A DNA stretch of 64,000 nucleotides from Paramacrobiotus metropolitanus (Eukaryota; Tardigrada; Eutardigrada; Parachela; Macrobiotidae). Position 1 is the stretch's first letter, and every line of letters starts with the position of its first letter. Under the pieces are notes generated by a model that did not search any database, had not been told where the DNA came from, and saw only the letters and a list, made by a program, of their open reading frames with translations. Location: contig NW_026570280.1 in the NCBI RefSeq assembly GCF_019649055.1, positions 248,001 through 312,000 of the forward strand. Direction: 5' to 3'. The position numbers and the translations under genes are program-made. Below, piece after piece: positions 20,103-29,932 of the stretch.

Positions 20103-21660
20103 CACGTAAAAAATTAAATATTGGCATATTAATAAAAGTTCTGCAACTTGCAGCATTAACCCGGCAACGTCTGCTAGGTGGAAAAACCACCAGTAAAGTT
20201 CGCCAATTTTTAAAACGCCAAGACTACTGTTATTGCCTGGGTTACATATGCTTTAGATAGAGCAAAGATAACTCTTTGCATAGTGAATTTTAGTTTTTTG
20301 ATAAAACACACCATAAAAAACCTACATTGCTTAAAAAACACTGAAAAAATAACGTAAAGTTCTACGAAGTGTATCTAAATCGGCTGTTATGATAAAAATA
20401 TGGGATTAAATTAGTGATAACTTCATGTGGGTATCTCACAATTTCAGTATCAAACAAAAGTCTGCAGCTCTTCTGTAAAAAACTGTGGATTTTCAAAAAC
20501 AGCTGGTGGAAATTCCACCGCTTGGGCATTGGCGTAGGACAGCAGCATGCTGCCTGAACAGGCACAGTGACCAGAGCCGCACACTTCATATGATTCAGCC
20601 GTTGCACACTAGGAGAGTAGCCAAACATAACACCGTCAGCTAACTGATCCAAATGTCGAACAATTAAGGACATCTGAGTGCGTTTATAATATCATAAATG
20701 GTAATAAAACATTTTTTTTAACATATCACAATGTTTTCATCGACTGCAATAGGTAAACAAACAACAAAACGACGTGGTGAATCCCTGGTGATCGAAGAAG
20801 CCAACCATAAATATGGCTGGCTGTGATCAGTGTTGTGCACATGTAAACTGGCGCAGCCCACCATGACCCTGTTGCATACTGACCGGATATCACACATTTT
20901 TTTGATTATAAATTCAACCATGAATCTTTTCATGATAAATTAAATTGCATAAGCTAACCATCGTAAACAGCTACCACAGCCAGGTTGATTCGAGTAGATT
21001 AAGTAGACACAACGTTGTGTACAAGGGAATTTGTGTGGTGTCGCACCGGCAACCACCTTGCCCACACCGTACGTATTGTATAACGTCAATGCCCAAGCGG
21101 TGGAATTTCCACCTACCCTTCAAATTTTAAACTACTGCAGCAAAAATTTTGAAAAAAATAGTTTAAGTTCATTATATTATTGTTATTCTATGGTATGAAT
21201 TTCAACTTTGACAAAAAATTCCTTGATACCTCGGGCATTGCCGGGTTAACAACGTACGAGTAAGTACACAAGATTCGCAAACAAGCGTGCATTAATATTG
21301 TATTATGGAGTGTTTGTAGGCATATAAGCGGATACACATGGGGCTGCATGGGTTCGATCAATGCACTCTGTAGCAGCATAAGTAAATCGAACTCATGCAC
21401 TGACGATGCGAGCAGTTGCCGTTAAATTTACTCCGCATCCTTCTGCTTATCAAACATCTTCCTGATCAGATTTCTGTTTGATTAAAATTTCAATTAATAC
21501 ATGGCGCTAAAAACCTAAGAAACCTAAGAAAGCTGAGAAACATAAAAATACAGGGAAAGAAAAGAGTTACAAGAGACCGTAATGTGCGGTGGGCCGGTGG
21601 CCTAAGTGTCAGATGGCCAAAATGTCAAGTGGCCCAAATGTCAGGTGGCCCAAGTGGCAG
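19985..21660. mobile_element. Iteron-ended element 2
   Basis: The left end has about three direct units of GACATTTGGGCCACCT type (19985-20033). The right end (about 21588-21660) has four to five units of the complement, GTGGCCCAAATGTCAG, with a 16-bp period. Just inside the right iterons is AACCTAAGAAACCTAAGAAA, the complement of the CTTAGGTTT tract found next to the iterons of element 1. The interior has no intact transposase and contains a nested inverted-repeat segment. The iteron core GCCCAAATGTC differs from that of element 1 (GCCGAAATGTC) by one base. Confidence 0.55.
20505..21113. mobile_element. Nested 609-bp element with perfect 27-bp inverted ends
   Basis: The 27 bp at 20505-20531 (starting GGTGGAAATTCCACC, ending CTTGGGCATTG) are exactly complementary to 21087-21113. 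The outer 15 bp of each end is itself a palindrome. No ORF of note is inside. It could be a MITE nested in element 2 or the cleaved core of the same element. Confidence 0.55.
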
Positions 21661-21910
21661 GACACCCAGCCCGTCCACTCTAGCAGTCTTCCTCTCACTT
21701 GAGATTTGCGTAAAAACCTTTTGGTAATTTCCGTTTTCAACATTAAAAATAAGCATTACATCATCAGCTGACTGCCTGGCTTTTGGCCTCGGGTACCTGG
21801 CGGCTGGCGCGGGCGTTGGTATTTTGAATTTTTGACTGGTAAGAGTTATTATAATAAACTGACAGGTAATAAAGTGCCGTAAATACACATTAATTAATCT
21901 TTTCAGCGAA

Positions 21911-22773
21911 ATGTGCATTACAGGACTGAGCGCGCAATGGACACACCATGGTCACGCTGCTGCTTCCACCGGCTGCGACAACGGCGGCGTCACCGTCTGG
22001 CAGCGTGGGGCGGCCGCGTCTGGGGGACTCTGTGTCGTTCCGGTGTCCCGTGGCTGTGGGCGGACATTCCGCCGGCATCCGCTGGACCGTGCGGGGCCGT
22101 GCCATCTTCCTGAACGGTCAGCCGTTGGATCGGCCAGCCCAGTCTGAATTCGCCCAGTGGGACGATGTCGCCGTACTGCGTATCCGAAACGTCTCCCTGG
22201 CGTTCAGCGGTGAAATCGTCTGCCGCTGGGATGAGGCGGCCAGGACGACCGTGCTGCGGCGCTTCTCCCTGATTCCCCGCGTCACGCGGGCCGCTGAGGT
22301 CTTCGCGGAAGGCCTGCCGCCGGACCAGGAGGTGGTCGTCGGCGACAGATTCAACATTAGTTGACGGGTGCGGCTGCCTCTGGCACCGGAGTTCGCCGAG
22401 AATACGCGACATCACTACATGGGGCGACACCAAGGTGAGCTACGGAATGCGCCCGCAGAGGAGCCCTACACGTCGTACCTGCCGGCATTGTGGGCGGGGA
22501 CCGCTAGCGATCCGCCCGGTTTGGTGGACGGCATTATGGTGGGTGAGACCTTTGGTCGGCCTATCGTTAGCCTGCGGCTTGATTCGCCCCACGCGGCGTT
22601 CCTTCTGCACTGCCGTTATCGACTCCGGCATCATCGACCTCGTCTTCACTTTTTACCGGACTTCATCCAGGGCTACTCTGGGCGATATCGGCTGGGTGGA
22701 GTGCTGGTTCCGGCCGCATGGACACCCACACGAATGGATCGGGCAGTCGGCCTTTTTGGGTATCAAACTATAG
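21911..22773 (+). pseudogene. Two-Ig-domain gene, array copy 6, decayed
   Basis: This is the relative of copy 3. Exon 1 is missing: homology jumps from the region equivalent to about 7650 straight to that equivalent to about 8430. The exon 2 start is scrambled (GACTGAGCGCGCAATGG out of frame). From 21948 the frame reads MVTLLLPPAATT and Ig domain 1 with VSFRC / GIRWTVRG / SGEIVCRW. A TGA at 22362-22364 replaces the Cys codon of NISCRVRLP. Ig domain 2 then continues in frame until a frameshift near 22605, and the last part (WVECWFRPHGHPHEWIGQS) lies in another frame, with substitutions in the normally invariant tail. Confidence 0.85.
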
Positions 22774-23290
22774 CTCAAACTTCTCTGGTTTCCGCCATTG
22801 GCCAATAACGGATTAAATGGACCACACGCGATACAACGCGGAAGTGCAGTTGTATGTCCTCGGAATATTTAACGATTTGGGAGACAGCGAAGACTTTTTC
22901 TTAGTTTTCAGATTGGCTGTTCGGGAATGATTGGGCCTAACGTTGTTTCTCTTGGCAGCTCTGCTATGACTTTGACAATTCTAAGTAAACTATTTTATGT
23001 AAAGCAGTAGGTTTTCTTAGGTTTCTTAGGTTTCTTAGGTTTTCTTATCCTAGGGCCTAGGTGTTTTGATGTGCTTACTGTTCTAGGTTATTAGATTTAC
23101 TTGTTTTCCCTTATGTCTCTTATGTATGTGTTTATTAAGTTTTACTTATTAAGAAAACATTGCTGGATCACAGGCTCGCAGTTAATCCGTATTAGCGTAG
23201 TGAATGCAGTACCGATATTAGCTGAAAATCGAACGCAGTAATTAAAATCAGTGGTGGCAAAAATGAATGGTGGCCGAAAAGAATGGTGGT
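22774..23290. other. Intergenic, with a CTTAGGTTT tract at 23009-23045
   Basis: No gene is seen. TTTCTTAGGTTTCTTAGG and neighbours match the tract inside both iteron-ended elements and may be a solo remnant. Confidence 0.4.
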
Positions 23291-23349
23291 GTGAGGAGAG
23301 AAGCGGCTCACATACAGCGACAAAATCTTTCAAATGATTTCAACGTATT

Positions 23350-23421
23350 GCGCCGTGGTGCAGTGGTACTGCCTACGCGGATCTAACGACGTAGCCGGGG
23401 TTCGATTCCCCCATCGGCGCC
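23350..23421 (+). other. tRNA-like sequence 1
   Basis: It begins GCGCCGTGGTGCAGTGGTAC (A-box-like, resembling tRNA-Gly heads) and contains GGGGTTCGATTCCCCC (a perfect B box and T arm). CGGCGC pairs with GCGCCG at the acceptor, and TTTTT follows directly as a Pol III terminator. The anticodon arm is abnormal: CTACG/CGTAG enclose 12 bases, not 7. More likely a tRNA-derived repeat head than a working tRNA. Confidence 0.6.
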
Positions 23422-23711
23422 TTTTTCAGCCGTTTCTCGGTTTCCCTCGGATTGCGCCCTGCTTAGATGGTAGCAGATCACGGTTCGATCACGGACCTAT
23501 GGTATGAGACTGGTGTGCTAACCTCGAACGGGAGGAACAGAGCAAAAACGAATAAAAAGATAAAACGAATGGAGAATGCGGTGAGCCGGAGACGCCGCTT
23601 AAAGGATCGCTTAGTCTCGCTACGAGGACGTAGCGAAAGCTGCAAAGGGGGTGTGAGCGGAGAAGCGGCTCACGCACAGCGATAAAGTCTTTCAAAGGAT
23701 TTCAACGTATT

Positions 23712-23783
23712 GCGCCGTGATGCAGTGGTACTGCCTACGCGGATCTAACGACGTAGCCGGGGTTCGATTCCCCCATCGGCGCC
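23712..23783 (+). other. tRNA-like sequence 2
   Basis: Same 72-mer as at 23350 with one change in the A-box region (GTGATGCAG for GTGGTGCAG); TTTTT follows. Confidence 0.6.
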
Positions 23784-24071
23784 TTTTTCAGCCGTTTCTC
23801 GGTTTCCCTCGGATTGCGCCCTGCTTAGATGGTAGCAGATCACGGTTCGATCACGGACCTATGGTATGAGACTGGTGTGCTAACCTCGAACGGGAGGAAC
23901 AGAGCAAAACGAATAAAAGATAAAACGAATGGAGAATGCGGTGAGCCGGAGACGCCGCTTAAAGGATCGCTTAGTCTCGCTACGAGGACGTAGCGAAAGC
24001 TGCAAAGGGGGTGTGAGCGGAGAAGCGGCTCACGCACAGCGATAAAGTCTTTCAAAGGATTTCAACGTATT

Positions 24072-24143
24072 GCGCCGTGGTGCAGTGGTACTGCCTACGC
24101 GGATCTAACGACGTAGCCGGGGTTCGATTCCCCCATCGGCGCC
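24072..24143 (+). other. tRNA-like sequence 3
   Basis: Identical by eye to the first copy, with intact A and B boxes and a trailing T-run. Confidence 0.6.
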
Positions 24144-24436
24144 TTTTTCAGCCGTTTCTCGGTTTCCCTCGGATTGCGGCCCTGCTTAGATGGTAGCAGA
24201 TCGTGGTTCGGTACGTCCACTTCGCCTATGAGAATGGTGTGCTAACCTCAAACGGGAGGAACAGAGCAAAAACGAATAAAAAGATAAAATGAATAGAGGA
24301 TGCGGTGAGCCGGAGCCGCCGCTTAAAAGGATCGCTTAGTCTCGCTACGAGGACGTAGCGAAAGCTGCAAAGGGGGTGTGAGCGGAGAAGCGGCTCACGT
24401 ACAGCGACAAAATCTTTCAAATGATTTCAACGTATT

Positions 24437-24508
24437 GCGCCGTGGTGCAGTGGTACTGCCTACGCGGATCTAACGACGTAGCCGGGGTTCGATTCCCCCA
24501 TCGGCGCC
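24437..24508 (+). other. tRNA-like sequence 4
   Basis: Identical by eye to the first copy. The array ends shortly after, at about 24560. Confidence 0.6.
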
Positions 24509-24560
24509 TTTTTCAGCCGTTTCTCGGTTTCCCTCGGATTGCGCCCTGCTTAAAGTGGCC

Positions 24561-24995
24561 AAAAAGATTGGGCGCCCTTGATCGCATGTATCCTTGCTGT
24601 CGCTGGAGATGCTGCTCCCACGGATAACCATGTAATCATAACCGTAATTATGATTATGGAGCGCTACATATTTCGATGGCCCGACGTGAACCTTTTCTAT
24701 ACGGTAGTCTCCAATGGACAGACATCACTTTCACATGCTTTGAATCAACAAAATACTCTGTACTTTATTCAGTTGTTAATTCGATCGCTATCACTCAAAA
24801 CTTTAAAAACGCTTAAACTGTCACTCAAAACTTTAAGTTTTCTCGTTTCTTTATTTATTTGGCCTTACAATCTGACTAAATACAGTACACGTATCATGTA
24901 TGTATACAGTGAGCTGTGGTTAGGTATCGCACAGAATTATATCTACATTGCACACGCTGTACACGCTTTAATACAGTGACCAGAAAAGCCGCCAC
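24561..24995. other. Intergenic, no gene seen
   Basis: AT-rich DNA downstream of array copy 7. A 133-codon plus ORF (24578-24979) is low complexity and not credible. Confidence 0.4.
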
Positions 24996-26019
24996 CTAGG
25001 GTTTTATCTCCACCTCCAGATTTGTGGACTGCACGATCCATTCTTGGAGGTGTTTATGCGGCCGGAACCAGCACTCCAGAATGCCACGATCCCCCAGCCG
25101 GACCACCGAAAACTCGAGATTAAAGATGAACGACCCGCCCTCCTCGTTCTTTAGGGGGCCCGGGTCGGCGGTGACCCTCCGCCGCGTCCACCCAGCCGGC
25201 ATTCCCGGCGTCATGTACTGCGCCTCGCGCGTCATATTAACCAGCCAGCCGTTGTGGCGCCACAGATAACGCCCGTCCAGATCCTCCACGACCTCCGGCG
25301 AAAGCGGCAACCGCACCGGGCAGCTGATCGTGAGACTAGCGCCGACCGCCGCCTCGTGGTGCGACGCGAGGGGGGTCGCGAAGACCTCGGCGGCCCGCGT
25401 AACCCTCGGGATCAGGGTGAAGCGCCGCAGGATGGACTTCCGGTTACCCTCTTCCAGGCGGCAGACGATCTCCCCGCTGGACGCCAGGGCGACGTGGCGG
25501 ATGCGGAGCACCGCGACGTCGTCCCACTGGGCGAATTCGTAGTGGGTCGACAGGTCCACCGGCTGCCCGTGCTCGAAGACGGTGCGGCCCTGGACGGTCC
25601 AGATGATGCCGGAGGGGTTCCCGCCCACGGGGAGCGGGCAGGGGAACGACGCGTCCTCCCCCAGATGCGGTCGCAGCACGCTGCCGGACGGAGGCGCCGG
25701 GGTTGTCGCCACCGGTGGAAACGGGAACGGCAGGGTGACCAGGTCGTCCTCCTTATTTTCCAGCGCCCGCTCCATTTTGAAATCCACTGCAAATGGGACC
25801 GTTGAATGCATAGAATAATTACTTGCGATTAGCGGTTGTCAAGCAGAAGTAATGAGCAAAAGGTTCGCGAGTAGTCGTACTGCGCGTTTCGACTGTACCT
25901 GTTTCATTCCACGAGTGGTTCCCGGTCTTCTGTGACGAGCAGGCGCTGCACTGGATGTCGGGCTGCCACACGCACAGGCCGCACAGGAGCCAGCCGAAAA
26001 TCACCCGTATCCGCAGCAT
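24996..26019 (-). CDS. Secreted two-Ig-domain protein, array copy 7 (2 exons)
   Basis: Exon 1 is 25899-26019 (40 codons; MLRIRVIFGWLLCGLCVWQP then IQCSACSS). This Met is chosen because it aligns with the other signal exons; an upstream in-frame Met at 26067 exists. Donor CAG|GTACAG, phase 1 intron, exon 2 at 24996-25786 after CATTTGCAG. The product is about 303 aa. It has Ig domain 1 (ASFPC, GIIWTVQG, SSGEIVCRL), Ig domain 2 (LTISCPVRLPLSPEV to ILECWFRPHKHLQEWIVQS) and a short charged end (EVEIKP). The lead-in is LENKEDDLVTLPF. Very GC-rich at third positions. It is more diverged from copies 2-6 than they are from each other. Confidence 0.85.
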
Positions 26020-27237
26020 GGAAAGAATATGATTGAAGCACGTACTAAACGGGAAATGTGCAAACATTTCCCTAAATAATCTTTCGGGTTCCGACACACT
26101 ATACTAGCCGGTCGCGTACACTGTCCAATCTTCTCGGAACTGTCTGCTGGTTACTACCGCCAAGACGATATACAATACAGCAGCACTGTCATTATTAATA
26201 CTGGGCTATTATATTGTGGAGGCATAACCGTCTGTGATGAGAATGTAAGAGAACGTCATCGTTTTTGGTTGCTAAGGCATTTTTAGATCGATATACTGAG
26301 TGCGTTGTACTGTGTTCGTTGCATAGTAAATTAACGTTGTGGAGAAGCCGGGTCGAGACAAATCCACAGCTAAATCAATAGCATGCCGAGCACGGATAAA
26401 TATTTCTTTATGACGATGAATAAACACTAGGAAGATTTGTAAGTAACATACTGCGAATCTGATCCCGCTCGCATAAGGGCCATGCATTTCTGTAAAAGGT
26501 CCGGCTACATGGGACCAAATTCAGGTACATGCATGCTGCACGGGATCTGTCGCTTTCGCTTCAGCCTCAAAACATTTCTCGCTTTGTTTTTGCTGACCTA
26601 CAGAGTGTATAGTGCAGCCAAATGATTTGTACAGCAGTATATAGATTGGCGCGAAAACCGTTTATACGCTCAACATCCAGTTGGGACTGTTTTGGGTGAA
26701 ATATTATTGCAAAAAAGGTTAATAGTGCAAATGCAACAAGTACATTGTCAATTTGACTGTTTGACTTGATTGGTAAAGTATGATGTGATGTGTCAGCATA
26801 ATGGAAGATTTGAGTATAATATTGTCAGTTAGGGATTTTGTGTTCTTGCGCGTTTCACCTGCTTTTCCGGGTCTGCAGGAAAACTGCGCTGGCTGCAGAA
26901 TCCTCTTTGGGTTGGGTGGTGTTTTGGTGGGTGGTGTTTTGGTTCGGCGCCGTATCTCCAATGAATGCCGATACTTCCGGGTTCTGTCGTGAGCGGTGGC
27001 AGCAGCCACCGGATAATATGCTGTGTGGACATTGTTTCCTTTTCGTATTCTGCATTTTAATATTCGTCAAAGGATGTGCATATGTTTCCTGTGTTTTCGT
27101 TTTTGCCGATCAGCGGTCAACTTGCTGACCAAAGCATTACTCCAGTTTTGAAGTATATAGCATACTATCCGCCGAACGTTTCGCTTTTTGTTGGCTGCAG
27201 TTTGCGTAATTACTCTAGAGCCAAATGGTATTCATGC
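26020..27237. other. Intergenic, no gene seen
   Basis: Contains a short GT-rich tract (about 26905-26945, GGTGGTGTTTTGGTGGGTGG). The ORFs here on both strands are low complexity and not supported. Confidence 0.4.
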
Positions 27238-28309
27238 TTATAAGGATTCCTGCTCAATGACGCCACCTGACACACGGGTCTTCCGCCGGCGCCGATTGTA
27301 CACCCTGGGAATCAAATACAGCACACCGCGGGACCGCATCATGTAGTGCTCGCGGACATCCGCCGCGACCTCCGGCGCCAGGGGCACCCGCACCCGGCAG
27401 CTGAGTTTAAAGCTGCCGCCGACCACCGCCCGGTGCTGCTGCGCCAAGTCCGTCTCGAAGACCTCGCTGGCCCGTGTGACGCGGGGGATCAGGGTGTAGC
27501 GGCGCAGCACCACCTCCTGCAGGTGGCAGACCACCTCGCCGCTGGATGCCATGGAGACATTAAGGATGCGTAGCACAGCCACACTGCCGTTCCGCTGCGC
27601 AAATTCGTAGTCCGGATGATGGGCCACCGGTTGACCCCGCTGGAAGACGGTCCGCCCCTGGACGGTCCAGTGGATGTCGGAGAGACGGCCGCCCACGGGC
27701 ACCGGGCAGTCGAAGGAGGCATTTTGTCCCAGACGCGGCCGCACCATACCGCCCGCGGCCGCCGATGGTGGCGCCGTCGTTGTCGCCGCCGACCGAAATT
27801 CAAACGTGACCAGGTCGTCTTCCTTTGCAGAGCCTTCAATGACCTCCTCCAGAGGCTCCCATTTCGTTAAATCTAAGCACCAAATAATGTCAGTGTTTGC
27901 TGTATTCTCCTCCAATTACAAACAGAGTTGTCGTACGAGTTGTCTAGTATTAAATATTTTGTTAAATATCATGTTTCAGCGCAATCTTCGCGATTAATAT
28001 GTGCTATTGGTACCTTATTACGCTCGAGTAGAAATTACGGGACAGGCTTGTCAGCCCACTACGAACGCCGCATTGCGTTGAAGGCTGCGCATTTTCATAA
28101 ATGTTGCATTTTCATAAAACGTCAGCTGACAACTGGACGGTAGTCACGGTACCTATGGTAACTGCCGATTGGTCAGAATCAGTGACTGCGGTCTTCCGCG
28201 TACTGCAGGCGCTGCAGCGAATGTCCCGCTGCCATAAGCACAGGGCGCACAGCAGCCAGCTGTGAAGCGTCAATATCCGCTGCAGAGAAGAGAAAAGATG
28301 GGACCACAT
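27238..28309 (-). CDS. Two-Ig-domain family, array copy 8, with truncated second domain
   Basis: Exon 1 is 28153-28309 (52 codons; MWSHLFSSLQRILTLHSWLL then CALCLWQRDIRCSAC), ending ATAG|GTACCG with a phase 1 intron. Exon 2 is 27238-27872 after GGTGCTTAG. The product is about 263 aa. Ig domain 1 is complete (ASFDC, DIHWTVQG, SSGEVVCHL) with TLIPRVTRASEVF. Ig domain 2 starts normally (FKLSCRVRVPLAPEV, REHYMMRSRG) but then changes to VLYLIPRVYNRRRRKTRVSG and stops, without the second Cys or the CWFRPH tail. Truncation by rearrangement is likely; it might be a one-domain functional variant or a pseudogene. Confidence 0.7.
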
Positions 28310-28791
28310 TATAGCTGACCCTTTTCCGGTCGTAATTTTTTGGTGGTGTCCCGGGTGTTGTAACCGTATTCGGACGTACGTTAGCGCTGCGGATTGCATG
28401 GGAAACCAGTAAGTACTTATTAAGCACAGTATTTAATGATGACGAGCACGGGAAAATACAGTGATAATTAATTATATGGCAGCGATTTTAGACAGTAAGT
28501 AATTATTAAGATAAGCCTTAGCAACGGTTTGTAATAGCCCTCTGTATTGGATTGCTAAGGCATCCAACGATGGGCACTTGACACTGAAGCGGATATTATT
28601 TTGTTACCTAAGCGGCTCCCCATTTTCTGGCTACGTGAATGTGGCAAGGTTACCAGGAGCGTCGCATGTTACGCGCACTTATCCACAGCTGGCCAGTCTG
28701 CTCCTCCAGGTGACCTCAGTTTTTTGGTGCAGGGTATTGCAACTTTTAATAAGCATCACATACAAGTACATACTGAGTACTAAAACAAAAT
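28310..28791. other. Intergenic upstream of array copy 8
   Basis: No gene is seen. GGATTGCTAAGGCATCCAAC at about 28549 resembles a stretch near 26270, probably a shared promoter-proximal remnant of the array. Confidence 0.35.
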
Positions 28792-29300
28792 TCATAACAA
28801 AAACACTTCTTCAATGCTCTCCTGCTCGGGGATCGTACCCATGACACATAACGCGTTTCCCCGTTGCATCTGAATAGACAGCCGCTGTCTAAAAAACTCT
28901 TTTGCCCGCTTCTGGCCTGTGGCGGAAGCCATGCAGTTGCCGACCTTCCCCACGAGTTTTTTCGTTCCGCCTCCCCAGGGTCCGTAAATTTCCAAGGCGG
29001 CAGCTACTAGATTGTATCTTGGTTGTAGCCAGTCGTGTTTCACAACAGTTTTCTTCTCTCCGCCTGCTCCGCTGCTGCACCGACGCACACGGAAGTACGG
29101 TCGATATACGACGCGGCGAGTGGGTCCACGCAGGTTACGTCAATAGCCAGTGGTTTTCCCCGCTCCCACGGGACGAGGGTAATCACATCTGGCCGTTTTT
29201 TATCTTTCACAGACAGACCTTTTGGCTCCATTCTGGCCGGAAAACCTGCGGTCTTCAAAGCACGGGTGAATTCTCCACTGATTCCATCGTGTCGTGGCAG
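28792..29300 (-). mobile_element. LINE C-terminal fragment, frameshifted
   Basis: Reading on the minus strand from about 29300: RHDGISGEFTRALKTAGFPA, then KRPDVITLVPW and LAIDVTCVD, a frameshift near 29060, then KHDWLQPRYN and RQRLSIQMQRGNALCVMG. It is collinear with 1-546 at roughly 75-80% amino-acid identity. Only the tail of the element is present (5' truncation typical of LINEs). It abuts a GPCR tail relic on the opposite strand. Confidence 0.7.
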
Positions 29301-29309
29301 TTTTTTGGT

Positions 29310-29441
29310 TCGTTTTTCCTCTGGACCCGTTATGTGTGCCCGTGTATTTTGCTATCGTTTTTGCATGATCTGCGTAAAGCATTCGGACTGCGTTGCGAGA
29401 CAACCATTGGTGTCGAAGACACCTGCAGTGCGACCAAGTAG
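29310..29441 (+). pseudogene. GPCR C-terminal tail relic
   Basis: DNA reading LDPLCVPVYFAIVF, then in the next frame LHDLRKAFGLRCETTIGVED, matches the TM7-to-C-terminus of the intact receptor at 43724-44707 (LEPLCDPLYFAIVLHDLRKA). It is frameshifted and has no upstream receptor sequence. Confidence 0.65.
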
Positions 29442-29932
29442 CTGTAATAATTTATTGTGTCAGGAATCTGGCGAAATCTAACAAAATTCATAATTATACA
29501 GAGCGTCATTAACGCGCAATCATCACAAATTCACAACAACACCGTCTGGAACTACACCGTGTGCTGACGATATTGACCGTTACTTCCTGGTCAGATATTA
29601 AAAAGTACATTAATATTTATCTCAAATGCAAAGAATTTATCAGATGAATAGGTTTATCATACAAATGCATTGCTGAATTGAATTTCTGTTTCTCATTGTG
29701 ATAGTTTTGTAGTGTCGCAGCAGTGTTTAATGGCTGCTTCCTAAGCGCCAGCATCGCGTTAGTTTAGGTATTTCTTGTACCTTTTCGCAAGGAATAAACA
29801 CCTGTCTTGTACAGTTGTCTGTGCATGATACGTCAGGCATTTGCCGCATGGCCATCCATGATGATGAAACGTATTACGCCGTCCACACATTCAGTTGCGT
29901 AAATAAAACTACTGTACCGCTTTACACGCACT
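29442..29932. other. Intergenic, no gene seen
   Basis: AT-rich DNA downstream of the serpin terminal exon. Nothing was recognised. Confidence 0.4.

Larger units (their letters stand above)
15860..22800. repeat. Second copy of the duplicated divergent Ig gene pair
   Basis: This block aligns with about 4100-12100: a minus gene (16239-18064), an upstream region, intergenic DNA to 18890, then a 2.8-kb composite insertion (about 18895-21660), after which homology resumes at TCTAGCAGTCTTCC and runs through the plus-strand pseudogene and its 3' flank. Boundaries are approximate. Confidence 0.65.
23290..24560. repeat. Tandem array of about 360-bp units, each with a tRNA-like sequence
   Basis: Unit starts are spaced 362, 360 and 365 bp. 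Each full unit has the tRNA-like 72-mer, a T-run, CGGTTTCCCTCGGATTGCGC, a short GCTTAGATGGTAGCAGATCA stretch, GGTGTGCTAACCTC, GCTACGAGGACGTAGCGAAA and GAGCGGAGAAGCGGCTCACG. Units are more than 90% alike by eye, so amplification is recent. The fourth is cut after its tRNA-like part. Confidence 0.8.

Noticed and set aside
23350-24508. Functional tRNA genes
   Set aside because: A and B boxes are perfect, but the anticodon stem encloses 12 bases and the acceptor has a mismatch. I list them as tRNA-like only.
23290-24560. CRISPR-like array
   Set aside because: Units are 360 bp and almost identical throughout, with no short repeat/unique spacer alternation, and the genome is eukaryotic.
26719-27128. 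Overlapping ORFs of 60-96 codons on both strands around 26.9 kb
   Set aside because: They result from a low-complexity GGTGGTGTTTTGG tract and lack any domain.
28902-29441. 179-codon plus ORF across the LINE/GPCR junction
   Set aside because: Its first part is antisense to the LINE tail and only its last 30 codons match the GPCR tail, so the ORF as a whole is accidental.
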